Positions 25,979 through 34,019 of a stretch of DNA of 64,000 nt are shown here, piece by piece (within the stretch, counting starts at the first letter, position 1; each line of letters opens with the position of its first letter). Location: positions 22,042 to 86,041 of the forward strand of contig URAS01000013.1 in NCBI GenBank assembly GCA_900545825.1, in the 5' to 3' direction. Position numbers and translations under genes: made by a program. Source of the DNA: an uncultured Actinomyces sp. (lineage in GTDB: Bacteria; Actinomycetota; Actinomycetes; Actinomycetales; Actinomycetaceae). Below the pieces are notes generated by a model, which had not been told where the DNA came from, did no database searches, and saw nothing but the letters and a program-made list of their open reading frames with translations.

Positions 25979-26716
25979 CTAGCCGTAGATCGTCGCGAAA
26001 TTCTTGAGGATCTGGTGGACGGCGTCGACGTTCGCGGCCTGGCAGGTGTCGATGATCCGCTGCTGCTCGTCCGGCGGGTAATAGCCCGACTGGTTGTATT
26101 CGAGGATGCGGATGTGGAGGGCCTCCCAGTCCAGTTCGGGGTGGAATTGCGTCCCATACATGTTGCGGCCGACGCGGAACATTTGGATCGGACAGTTCGT
26201 CGAGGTCGCCAGGAGGACGGCGGTGTCGGGCACGGTCTCGGCGGCCTCGGTGTGGCCAACGTAGGCGCGGAAATGCTCGGGGACGCCCTCGAGCAGCGGA
26301 TCGGCGCGGCCCTCGGCGGTCAACGTGATCTCCGGGGCGTCGATCTCCTCGGCATACTGGTCCGACACGAGGCCGCCCTGATGTGCCAGCAGCGTCCCGA
26401 CGCCGTAACACACGCCGAGGAACGGGAAATCGAGGGGGACCGTGAGGTCAAGCAGACGCGTAATGTCGGCCTCGACGCGCACCTGCAATTCGCTTTTCAG
26501 ATGCTGTGCCTTCAACGAATTAAACGGCGACCCGCACAGGACGATGCCGGCCCACGCGTCGGGGTCGAAATGGGCGAGTTCGTCCTGGTCAAGACGGTGA
26601 TGGACGACGCGTTCGCGCGGCACGCCGAGGTAGCGGACGAAGACCTCATACTCCGAGGCCAAAATGTCGGGCTGCGCGCGCGACGTCAGGAGGAGAAACG
26701 GCTTCGATGTCGACAT
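25979..26716 (-). CDS. Class I glutamine amidotransferase-like protein (GMP synthase GATase type)
   Basis: 245 residues. The nucleophile elbow FLGVCYGVGTLLA contains the catalytic Cys and GTQFHPELD the catalytic His of class I (triad) amidotransferases. IVLCGSPFNS is the oxyanion strand. No synthetase partner domain is fused, so it belongs to the stand-alone YP-type/GuaA-N-like proteins that transfer ammonia or hydrolyse gamma-glutamyl bonds. Single gene, leftward. Its physiological substrate cannot be deduced. Confidence 0.82.
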   Translation of the reverse strand: MSTSKPFLLLTSRAQPDILASEYEVFVRYLGVPRERVVHHRLDQDELAHFDPDAWAGIVLCGSPFNSLKAQHLKSELQVRVEADITRLLDLTVPLDFPFLGVCYGVGTLLAHQGGLVSDQYAEEIDAPEITLTAEGRADPLLEGVPEHFRAYVGHTEAAETVPDTAVLLATSTNCPIQMFRVGRNMYGTQFHPELDWEALHIRILEYNQSGYYPPDEQQRIIDTCQAANVDAVHQILKNFATIYG

Positions 26717-26814
26717 GAGCCGATTCTAACGGGCCCGCCGGCCCGGTGGGCTCCGCCACACGGTGAACAGGCGCCCTCGGGGCGAAGGGCGGCGGGCGCG
26801 CGGAGGGCGCCCTC

Positions 26815-26846
26815 GGTGAACGTGATCAAAAAAGGTCACGTTCACC
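26815..26846. repeat. Family A palindrome, copy 2 (short form)
   Basis: Arms GGTGAACGTGA / TCACGTTCACC around a short A-rich loop. Lies between the amidotransferase gene and the stop codon of the deiminase gene. Confidence 0.85.
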
Positions 26847-26857
26847 GGTTGGGGCCG

Positions 26858-26894
26858 ATGAACGTGACCTTTCTGGACACAACGGTCACGGTGA
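26858..26894. repeat. Family A palindrome, copy 3 (degenerate)
   Basis: ATGAACGTGACC and GGTCACGGTGAC arms with mismatches, 12 nt after copy 2. The pair resembles the double units at 52732, 56230 and 62138. Confidence 0.65.
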
Positions 26895-26949
26895 CGGGGT
26901 GGGGGCCGGCCCGCGGCCGCAACAGCCGCCGACCAGCCCCCACGCGCCG

Positions 26950-29172
26950 CTAGGGTTGGAGGAAGTACGGCACGGTCTCGCGCAGCGCGTTCGTGCCGCA
27001 GTGGACCTCGCCGCCGTGGACGTAGAGGACGTTGTACGTGTTGACGAACTTCACGGTGACGCCGGCGTCCTTGTACGCCTTGGTCACGGCGTCGGCGAAC
27101 ACGTCGTGCCCGTCGATCATCGGGCCCCACTGCTTGGGCGCGATGAACTCGTTCTTCTTCATCGGCACGCCGTTGACGGCGTTCGGCAGCAGGTCCTGCG
27201 CGTACAGGTGCGTCTTCGTCTGGTCGACGCCGCCGGGCGCGTCATCGTCGTACATGAAGTACCACAGCACCGGCACGCGGATGATGTCGGCGTCGGTGAT
27301 CGGCGTTTCCCGCTTGAGCGTGGCGATGTTCTCGTCGATGATGCGTTCGGCGTTGAGGTTGAGGTCGACGATCTCCTGGCTGGCCCCATAGCTGATGAGG
27401 TTGTGCGCCCCACCGGGGTTGCTGACCAGCGGTTCGTCGCCGTGGCCGGCGGCCTCAAGCTTCTTCACGAGGTCGACCCCCATCTTCGGCGAAGCGACGA
27501 CCAACTTCCAGCCCAGTTTGTTGTTCGCCGGGACGGTCGAGAGGAACTCGTCGATGTGGCCGACCGACAGGAACGACGTGTCGAGATAGATCGGCTTCTG
27601 GACGCCCTGCGACTCGAAGAACCCGCGGATCGTGGCCGACGGCTCCAGCGGCTCGTTCTCTTCCTCGTCGCTCGGGATGTTCTCCTTCGTACGGTGCCCC
27701 ATGAGGACGCGGCCGGCCGGGTAGCCCGGCATCGGCGGCAGCGACTCGATGTTGCCGCCCGAATCCAGGGTGAAGCTCTTGGGGTTCGTCCCCAGGCTGA
27801 GGACGCCGACGCCCGGCCCGCGCAGCCCATACATCGCCTGGTACAGGTTGACCTGATCACGCACGGTGATGAGGGTGATGTGCCCGTTCTTGGGGTTCAC
27901 CACCTTGGTCTCGTAGTACGGGTCGATCGGCTTGGGGTGGACGTCCTGGAAGTCCTCTTCGCTATCGAAGTGGTCGTAGTCGACGCCGCGCATCTGGTCG
28001 GTGCGCAGCAGCACCCGCATGGTCCGCGGCCCGTCGGCGGTCGGCATCGACTGGTACATCGGCTCGAACGAATCCTGTGTCCACACGTCCGACGAGGGCG
28101 TAAACGGCTTGACCTCGGTGCCGTTGGCTTTGCCGAGCTTGCCGAGTTCGTCGACCATCGTCTGCTCGAAGTGGCTGGCCTTGCCCGTGGGGGTCAGCAG
28201 CGTCTGGATCGTTTCCGTGTGGTTCTGGGTGACCAGCGGCGCCTCGCGTAGCGTCGCCGTCAGCGCCTTGCGGGCCTTGCCGTCAGTGATCGTCAGCGTG
28301 ACGGCAACCGAGCCGTCCCACGACCCGTCACGGACGACGTCGGTGCCCTCGAGGCCCAGCGTGAGGCCGGCCTTGAGGTCGGCCGCCGAGAACTGCGTCG
28401 TCGGCGTCACCAGCGTCCACTCGTCCCCGCGCTTGGCGAAGACGTGGACCTTGGTCGCCGACGCCTTGTCGACGCTGAGGGTCGCCGACGCGGAATCGCG
28501 CAGCTTGGGCAGCGGCGAGGACGCCAGCGGGGCCAGGTCCTTGGCGTCCTCGGGGCCATTGACGACCTCGTCGGCGGCGTCGGAGCACTTCTTGAGCTCG
28601 TCGAGCTTCAGCGGCACCTTGTCCTTAGTGAGTGGGCAGCGCTTCGACGAATCGTCGATGTTCGCGAGGAACACCGCGCCAGACCGCACGGTCGCGGCGG
28701 CCTTTTCGGTGTCGGAGCCGTCGGTCGGGTTCGCCACGCCGTCACGGTTCGTGTCGGCGACGAAACGCGCGTCGTCGGTGCCCACAGGGGCCGGCGCGGC
28801 GGGCTGGGTCGTCTCGGTCGGCGTCTCGCTGGGCGAGGGCGTTGGCTTCGTCGGCTGTGCGGCGGTCTTCGATGAGCCCGGATGCGCCTTGGTGTGATGC
28901 CCCGCGGCCAGATGGTAGCCGGGAGGGCAGCCTTCCGCGGCCTGGGCCTGCGGCGCGGCGTGGGGGAGCAGCACGAGCCCCAGCCCGAGGACGAGGGCGG
29001 TCGCGATCCCCGCGGCGTGATGCCGTTTGCGGGAGGTCGTGAGGAAAATGGCACCGGCAACAAGGCAGAGGGCGGCTGTAACGCACGCCGCCGCGATCGT
29101 CGCGCCAGTCGAGGCCAGCGTCGGGACGCAGTTATCAGGAACAGCGCCCGCGTGGAGTCCGGATGGGAACAC
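26950..29172 (-). CDS. Protein-arginine deiminase (mammalian PAD type), exported
   Basis: 740 residues. It should hydrolyse peptidyl-arginine to peptidyl-citrulline. The PAD catalytic tetrad is intact by motif: Asp367 in WTQD (PAD4 Asp350), His539 and Asp541 in GHIDEF (His471, Asp473), and Cys725 in GEVHCGTN (Cys645). An N-terminal PAD-type region carries DTNRDGVANPTDGSDTE, a calcium-site-like loop. Before it are two hydrophobic segments: a LASTG motif followed by a helix and RKRHH, and a second helix ending PQAQA (signal-peptidase-like). A Pro/Thr-rich linker follows (about 100-130). GTG 29172 chosen because GAAAGGA precedes it; a frame from 29241 lacks a binding site. It probably acts outside the cell. 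Confidence 0.9.
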   Translation of the reverse strand: MFPSGLHAGAVPDNCVPTLASTGATIAAACVTAALCLVAGAIFLTTSRKRHHAAGIATALVLGLGLVLLPHAAPQAQAAEGCPPGYHLAAGHHTKAHPGSSKTAAQPTKPTPSPSETPTETTQPAAPAPVGTDDARFVADTNRDGVANPTDGSDTEKAAATVRSGAVFLANIDDSSKRCPLTKDKVPLKLDELKKCSDAADEVVNGPEDAKDLAPLASSPLPKLRDSASATLSVDKASATKVHVFAKRGDEWTLVTPTTQFSAADLKAGLTLGLEGTDVVRDGSWDGSVAVTLTITDGKARKALTATLREAPLVTQNHTETIQTLLTPTGKASHFEQTMVDELGKLGKANGTEVKPFTPSSDVWTQDSFEPMYQSMPTADGPRTMRVLLRTDQMRGVDYDHFDSEEDFQDVHPKPIDPYYETKVVNPKNGHITLITVRDQVNLYQAMYGLRGPGVGVLSLGTNPKSFTLDSGGNIESLPPMPGYPAGRVLMGHRTKENIPSDEEENEPLEPSATIRGFFESQGVQKPIYLDTSFLSVGHIDEFLSTVPANNKLGWKLVVASPKMGVDLVKKLEAAGHGDEPLVSNPGGAHNLISYGASQEIVDLNLNAERIIDENIATLKRETPITDADIIRVPVLWYFMYDDDAPGGVDQTKTHLYAQDLLPNAVNGVPMKKNEFIAPKQWGPMIDGHDVFADAVTKAYKDAGVTVKFVNTYNVLYVHGGEVHCGTNALRETVPYFLQP

Positions 29173-29193
29173 GAGAGTCCTTTCGTGAGAGAG

Positions 29194-29223
29194 ATTATCG
29201 AGGGTAAGTAAATAGGCTAACAA
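29194..29223 (-). promoter_or_regulatory. Promoter of the protein-arginine deiminase gene
   Basis: Minus strand TTGTTA (29218-29223), 18 bp, GATAAT (29194-29199), 22 nt upstream of the GTG start. Fits a housekeeping promoter and supports the 29172 start over 29241, because 29241 lies upstream of it. Confidence 0.6.
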
Positions 29224-29681
29224 ACAATAGGTGTACCTCATAATTGCTGGTTGGGTGGGGAGGGCGTCCTCGCGTAGTGGCGGATTGGTGGGGCTAGATT
29301 CGGGGTGCGGCGGCCTCGTGGGCGGTTAAGGCGGTGACGGTGCGGTTGGTGAGGTGGTTGCGGGTTGGGCAGGGAGGGGGTGGCCGTGAACGTGATTAAA
29401 AAAGGTCACGTTCACGGGGGCGGCCTCGGGGCTTGAGGCGTGTGCTGGGCGGGCGCGCGCAGCCACGCGCAGGCGCGCACAGCCGTTCGGGGGTGACAAA
29501 AGGCCCGGGCGGGACTGAGGTCGTGGGACCTAGGCCGCAGAATTCCGGCGAAAATGCCCTCGAAGTGTCGTCCGCGCCATATTCATATGTGCAAATGTAA
29601 TGACAAAGCGGGTGTCGGCCCTCTAGCCTGACTTCATCGGGGGATGCCCGAGGCGAGAGATCGAGAGTAAAGGAGCTCGAC
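29224..29681. other. Intergenic stretch between divergent deiminase and dehydrogenase genes
   Basis: About 460 bp without a credible gene. It contains a family A hairpin (29386-29415), GC-rich tracts, and a probable promoter for the rightward dehydrogenase: ATGACA, 18 bp, TAGCCT at about 29599-29628. The rest is unremarkable. Confidence 0.45.
29386..29415. repeat. Family A palindrome, copy 4 (short form)
   Basis: GTGAACGTGATT / GGTCACGTTCAC arms around AAAAAA, nearly identical to copy 2. Here it lies between two divergent genes, so it cannot be a gene-end element for either. Confidence 0.85.
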
Positions 29682-30818
29682 ATGACCGAAACGCTGCCCA
29701 CTACCATGCGCGCCGCCGTCCTGCGCGAGGCCGGCAAGCCCATGGCAATCGAACACATCCCGGTGCCGCACCCACGCGCCAACGAGGTCCTCGTCAAGGT
29801 CTCGGCGTGCGGCATGTGCCACTCGGACCTCCACGTCCTCGGGGGTGCCATCAGCTTCCCGTTGCCCGCGGTTGTCGGCCACGAAATCGCCGGCGAAATC
29901 GTCGAACTCGGCCCGATGGCCGACCGGGCCGGCTTTGCCGTCGGCGACCGGGTGGCCGGCGCATTCCTCATGCCCTGCGGACACTGCGAGGCCTGCGCTC
30001 GCGGTCGCGACGACCTGTGCGACCCGTTCTTCTCGCTCAACCGCCTCAAGGGCCGCCTCTACGACGGCGAGACCCGCCTGGCCGACAACGACGGCACCCC
30101 GATCGCCATGTACTCGATGGGCGGCCTGGCCGAGTACTGCGTCGTCCCCGTTACCGCGGTCGCCAAGACCCCGGACGTCATCGACACGCGGGCCGGCTCG
30201 ATCCTCGGCTGCGCCGCCCTCACGGCGTACGGCGCGGTCCGCCGCGGCGCCGACCTGCGTTTTGGCGAGTCGGTCGCCGTCGTCGCCGTCGGCGGCGTCG
30301 GCTCGGGCATCATCACGCTGGCCCGCGCGTTCGGCGCGAAACACGTCATCGCCATCGACGTCGACGACGAAAAGCTCGCGGCCGCAGCCAAGCTCGGCGC
30401 GACGCACACGATCAACTCGCTGAAGGTCGACGACCTCCACGCGGCGGTGTGCGCGATCACGGGCACCTCCGGCGTCGATGTTGCGTTCGAGGCGCTGGGG
30501 CAGCCGGCGACGTGGAAGTCCGCCCTCGACGTCCTCGCCGACGGCGGTCGCATGGTGCCGATCGGCCTGGGCGCGGGCGTCCAGACCGCGGCCGTCGAAA
30601 TCAACCGTCTGGTGCGCCGGTCGCAGTCGATCCTCGGATCGTACGGCGCCCGCACGCGCCAGGATTTGCCCGAGGTCGTCCGGTTGGCGGCCGAGGGTGT
30701 CATTCGTTACCGCGACCAGGTGACGCGTCATTTCAGCCTCGAGCAGGTGAATGAAGGGTACGCGGCCCTGCGTGCCGGCGAGACTGTCGGCCGTGGCGTC
30801 ATCGACATGTCGCTGTAG
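29682..30818 (+). CDS. Zinc-dependent alcohol dehydrogenase
   Basis: 378-residue medium-chain dehydrogenase. The catalytic zinc site is ACGMCHSDLH and GHEIAGEIVELG; four structural-zinc cysteines lie in PCGHCEACARGRDDLC; the Rossmann motif is VVAVGGVGSG followed by IDVDDEK, which suggests NAD preference. AAAGGAG precedes the ATG. It stands upstream of a Gfo/Idh/MocA dehydrogenase controlled by the inositol-type operator, so a polyol or cyclitol substrate is possible. The specific substrate is not readable. Confidence 0.88.
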   Translation: MTETLPTTMRAAVLREAGKPMAIEHIPVPHPRANEVLVKVSACGMCHSDLHVLGGAISFPLPAVVGHEIAGEIVELGPMADRAGFAVGDRVAGAFLMPCGHCEACARGRDDLCDPFFSLNRLKGRLYDGETRLADNDGTPIAMYSMGGLAEYCVVPVTAVAKTPDVIDTRAGSILGCAALTAYGAVRRGADLRFGESVAVVAVGGVGSGIITLARAFGAKHVIAIDVDDEKLAAAAKLGATHTINSLKVDDLHAAVCAITGTSGVDVAFEALGQPATWKSALDVLADGGRMVPIGLGAGVQTAAVEINRLVRRSQSILGSYGARTRQDLPEVVRLAAEGVIRYRDQVTRHFSLEQVNEGYAALRAGETVGRGVIDMSL

Positions 30819-30842
30819 CGAGGGCGGCCCCACGACCGGCTA

Positions 30843-30896
30843 TTTGTTCCTACGTTAGAACAAAGGGTTGATTGTGGGGCCGTTCACTGTTACATT
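30843..30896 (+). promoter_or_regulatory. Inositol-regulon operator and promoter 1 (Idh gene)
   Basis: Inverted repeat TTTGTTC (30843-30849) / GAACAAA (30858-30864), then TTGATT (30868-30873), 17 bp, TACATT (30891-30896). The 14-mer ending in AACAAA stands 3 nt before the -35, as at the iolC and iolA promoters. Confidence 0.75.
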
Positions 30897-30947
30897 CGAT
30901 TCGTGTTCGAGTGCGGAAGCTCGAGCATAGCGCGAAGGAGCACACAC

Positions 30948-32141
30948 ATGACTAAGACACTAGGCGTTGGCGTGGTGTCTCTGGGCTGGATGGGCAGACT
31001 GCACACCCGTTCATACAAGGCGTTGAAGGAGCGCTTCCCAGAGATCGACGTCGACATTCGTATGGTCGCCTGCTGTGACCCGATTCCAGAGAATCAGCGG
31101 CAGGCCAAGGAAGTTCTCGGCTTCGAGCGGACGTACGCGGACTACCGCGACCTGCTGGCAGACCCCGACGTTGACGTCGTGTCGATCTGCTCGCCGAACT
31201 TCCTCCACCACGAGATCGCCATGGCAACGATCGCGGCTGGCAAGCCGTTTTGGATCGAAAAGCCCATGGGCATCTCGGCCGCCCAGTCCCGCGACATTGC
31301 CGAGGGCGCCGAGGCCGCCGGCCTCATCACGTCGGTCGGCTTCAACTACCGCCACACCCCGGCCATCCAGTACGCGCGCGGCCTTATCGCCGACGGCAAG
31401 CTGGGGCGCATCACGAACGCCCGCGTGTGGCTGATCGCCGACTACGCCTCCGACCCCAAGGGGCCGCTGACCTGGCGTTACGACACTGAGCGTGCCGGCG
31501 CGGGCGTCATCCTCGACCTCATGGGTCACGGCGCCGACCTCGTCCAGTACCTCTTGAAAGACCGCATCGCCAAGGTCACGGCGACCACGGACACGTTCAT
31601 CGCGGAACGTCCGATCCCGCTCAAGGCCGGCGTTGGCCACACGGGCTGGGAGGTCTCCGACGAGCTGGGCCCGGTCGGTAACGAGGACTACGTGTCGATC
31701 CTCGCCCGCACCGCCGGTGGCGTCGTCACCACGCTGGAATCCTCGCGCGTCAGCGTGGGTCCGCGCGCCGAATACATCGTCGAGGTCTACGGTACCGACG
31801 GCTCGGTGCGCTGGAATTTCGAGGACTTGAACCACATCGACGTGTGCCTCGGCCGCGACAATGGCGCCCTCCAGGGGTACGTCCACGCGATGGCCGGACC
31901 CGATTTCCCTGACTTTATGCGGTTCCAGCCCGGTGCTGGGACGTCGATGGGCTTCGACGACATGAAGGCCATCGAGGCGTCCCTGTTCATCAAGGGCATC
32001 CTTGACGGTAAGCAGTACGGCCCGTCGGCTGCCGACGGCTGGAACACCGCCGAGGTCGACGATGCCATCATCGCTTCCGCAGCTGATGGCGCCTGGCACG
32101 ACGTCGCGCCCGTCACGGGTTCGACGACGTTCGACCGCTAG
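30948..32141 (+). CDS. Gfo/Idh/MocA-family oxidoreductase, probable cyclitol dehydrogenase
   Basis: 397-residue NAD(P)-dependent dehydrogenase. N-terminal Rossmann fold GVVSLGWMGRLHTRSYKA; the family Lys is in WIEKPMG; the C-terminal alpha/beta substrate domain has HGADLVQYL. ATG 30948 chosen behind AAGGAG. Its promoter carries the same operator as iolC and iolA, so it belongs to the inositol regulon, probably oxidising a second inositol isomer (scyllo- or chiro-) or an inositol-derived sugar. It is longer than and only distantly similar to the IolG at 37624. Confidence 0.88.
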   Translation: MTKTLGVGVVSLGWMGRLHTRSYKALKERFPEIDVDIRMVACCDPIPENQRQAKEVLGFERTYADYRDLLADPDVDVVSICSPNFLHHEIAMATIAAGKPFWIEKPMGISAAQSRDIAEGAEAAGLITSVGFNYRHTPAIQYARGLIADGKLGRITNARVWLIADYASDPKGPLTWRYDTERAGAGVILDLMGHGADLVQYLLKDRIAKVTATTDTFIAERPIPLKAGVGHTGWEVSDELGPVGNEDYVSILARTAGGVVTTLESSRVSVGPRAEYIVEVYGTDGSVRWNFEDLNHIDVCLGRDNGALQGYVHAMAGPDFPDFMRFQPGAGTSMGFDDMKAIEASLFIKGILDGKQYGPSAADGWNTAEVDDAIIASAADGAWHDVAPVTGSTTFDR

Positions 32142-32156
32142 CCACCCCCCCTATGA

Positions 32157-32188
32157 GTGGGCCCGCCACGCGCGGGCCCACCCTTTCT
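32157..32188 (+). terminator. Intrinsic terminator after the Idh gene
   Basis: GTGGGCCCGC (32157-32166) / GCGGGCCCAC (32172-32181) followed by CCTTTCT. Confidence 0.75.
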
Positions 32189-32285
32189 CAGGCCCGTCAC
32201 GAGGACGTCGACGGGTCACCCAGTGGGGCGGCTATGCCCCAGTAAGCTGCGGTCCTAGCGCTGCAGCCTGCATCAAGGAGTATCA

Positions 32286-33932
32286 ATGTCAGAAAAGACA
32301 CCTGTCGATCTCGCATCGATTGATCGACCCGAACTTGAGCGGATCGTCGAGCAGACGCCGCCTTCCGGAAAGCACCGCGGAATCATCGCGATCGCCGCAG
32401 TCGCCACGCTTGGCTCGCTGCTGTTTGGTTACGACACGGGCGTGATCTCGGGCGCCCTGCCCTACATGTACATGCCGAACTCGGCTGGCGGCATGCATCT
32501 CAACGCCACCGAGGAAGGCCTGGTCGGCGGTATCTTGACCCTGGGTGCGGCGTTCGGCGCCCTCATCGGTGGTCGCCTGTCCGACAAGTACGGTCGTCGC
32601 CACAACCTCATCATGCTGGCGATCCTGTTCCTCATCGGCGCCCTCGGCAACACGTTCGCCCCCAACATTTGGGTGCTCTACCCGTTCCGCCTGATCCTCG
32701 GCTTCGCGGTCGGTGGCGCGTCGGCGACGGTGCCGGTGTTCCTCGCCGAAACCGCGCCCAAGCGCATCCGCGGCACGATCGTCGCGATCGACCAGCTGAT
32801 GATCGTCACCGGCCAGCTGCTGGCGTTCGCCATTAACTCGGCGATCGCGACGGCCTCGGGCGGCCCCCAGATCACCGTCAAGTCTGACCCGTCCCACCTC
32901 CTCACCCCCGGCGTCCACATGTGGGACGAGGTCTCGAAGCTGCAGACCACCCAGTTCCACGGCAACGAGGCCGCCTTCCGCGAGTTCACGAACAACCTCA
33001 TCCTCGCCGACGGTAACGGTTCGACCTGGCGTTTCATGATCGTCCTCTGCACGATCCCCGCGATCGGCCTGTGGATCGGCATGCGGATGATGCCCGAGTC
33101 GTCGCGTTGGTACCTCACCCACAACCACCTGTACGAGGCCATCGGCTCGCTTAAGCGGGTCCGCGACGAGAAGGACGACCCGATCGTCGACGAGATCGCC
33201 GACATGGTCAAGGTCAAGCGCGAGGAAGAGCACGCGAAGAAGCTCTCGCTCTCTGACGTGTGGAACACCCCGTGGCTGCGCAAGCTCATGCTCGTCGGCA
33301 TCTTCCTCGCCATCGTCAACCAGACGACCGGCGTCAACACCGTCATGTACTACGCGCCCAAGGTCCTCACCTTCGCGGGCATGGGCACGTCCGCGGCGAT
33401 CGCCGCGCAGGTCGCCAACGGCGTCATGTCGGTCATCGGCTCGGCCCTCGGCCTGTGGCTCATCGTCAAGTTCTCGCGCCGCCAGATCCTCATCGCCGAC
33501 GTCATCGGCGTGGGCATCGCCCTCCTGGCGATCGCCGGCGTGTTCCACTTCGCGATTGCCCCCGCGATCGACTCCAACGGCACGCCGCCGTCGTGGGCGC
33601 CCTTCACGATCCTCGCGCTCATGGGCGTGTTCATGCTCATCGTCCAGTCGTCGAATGGCACCGTCGTGTGGACGATGCTGGGCGAGATCTTCCCCGCCTC
33701 GGCGCGCGGCGTCATGAACGGCCTCGCCGTGTTCTCGATGTGGATCGTCAACGCCCTCATCACCTTCATCTTCCCGACGATGATGGAGAACCTCGGTGGC
33801 GGCCTGACGTACCTGATCTTCGGCCTGCTCAACCTCGTCATCGCCGTGATCTTGTGGAAGATCATGCCGGAGACGGCGAACAAGTCGATGGAAGAAATCG
33901 AAGTCTACGTCCGCGAGCGCTACGACCGGTAG
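32286..33932 (+). CDS. Sugar-porter MFS transporter, probable inositol/sugar:H+ symporter
   Basis: 548 residues, 12 helices, sugar-porter family. Helix 1 has LFGYDTGVISGALPY, motif A is GGRLSDKYGRR, PESSRWYLTHN precedes the central loop, and QTTGVNTVMYYAPKVL lies in helix 7. It has an unusual insertion of about 50 residues between helices 6 and 7 (near 200-250). AAGGAG precedes the ATG. Gene order next to the inositol genes and the IolT-like sequence make inositol the likeliest substrate. Unlike its neighbours, it lacks the regulon operator directly upstream. Paralog of the gene at the left window edge. Confidence 0.87.
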   Translation: MSEKTPVDLASIDRPELERIVEQTPPSGKHRGIIAIAAVATLGSLLFGYDTGVISGALPYMYMPNSAGGMHLNATEEGLVGGILTLGAAFGALIGGRLSDKYGRRHNLIMLAILFLIGALGNTFAPNIWVLYPFRLILGFAVGGASATVPVFLAETAPKRIRGTIVAIDQLMIVTGQLLAFAINSAIATASGGPQITVKSDPSHLLTPGVHMWDEVSKLQTTQFHGNEAAFREFTNNLILADGNGSTWRFMIVLCTIPAIGLWIGMRMMPESSRWYLTHNHLYEAIGSLKRVRDEKDDPIVDEIADMVKVKREEEHAKKLSLSDVWNTPWLRKLMLVGIFLAIVNQTTGVNTVMYYAPKVLTFAGMGTSAAIAAQVANGVMSVIGSALGLWLIVKFSRRQILIADVIGVGIALLAIAGVFHFAIAPAIDSNGTPPSWAPFTILALMGVFMLIVQSSNGTVVWTMLGEIFPASARGVMNGLAVFSMWIVNALITFIFPTMMENLGGGLTYLIFGLLNLVIAVILWKIMPETANKSMEEIEVYVRERYDR

Positions 33933-33949
33933 GGGTCGGGACGTGTGAG

Positions 33950-33987
33950 GCGGCGTCGGGGCCCCGTGCCCCGGCGCCGCCTTCTAT
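33950..33987 (+). terminator. Terminator after the sugar porter
   Basis: GGCGGCGTCGGGGC (33950-33963) / GCCCCGGCGCCGCC (33969-33982), followed by TTCTAT. TATAGT (33986-33991) just after it could serve as -10 for the next gene. Confidence 0.6.
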
Positions 33988-34019
33988 AGTTGCTGGGGTA
34001 AGGCCAAAGGAGGACGACG

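Noticed and set aside
26815..26846. Family A hairpins as ordinary intrinsic terminators
   Set aside because: No T-tract after the stem, and some copies lie between divergent genes (29386) or upstream of a gene (62138).
29173..29241. 23-residue N-terminal extension of the deiminase (start at ATG 29241)
   Set aside because: No ribosome-binding site, and the likely promoter (29194-29223) lies downstream of that ATG.
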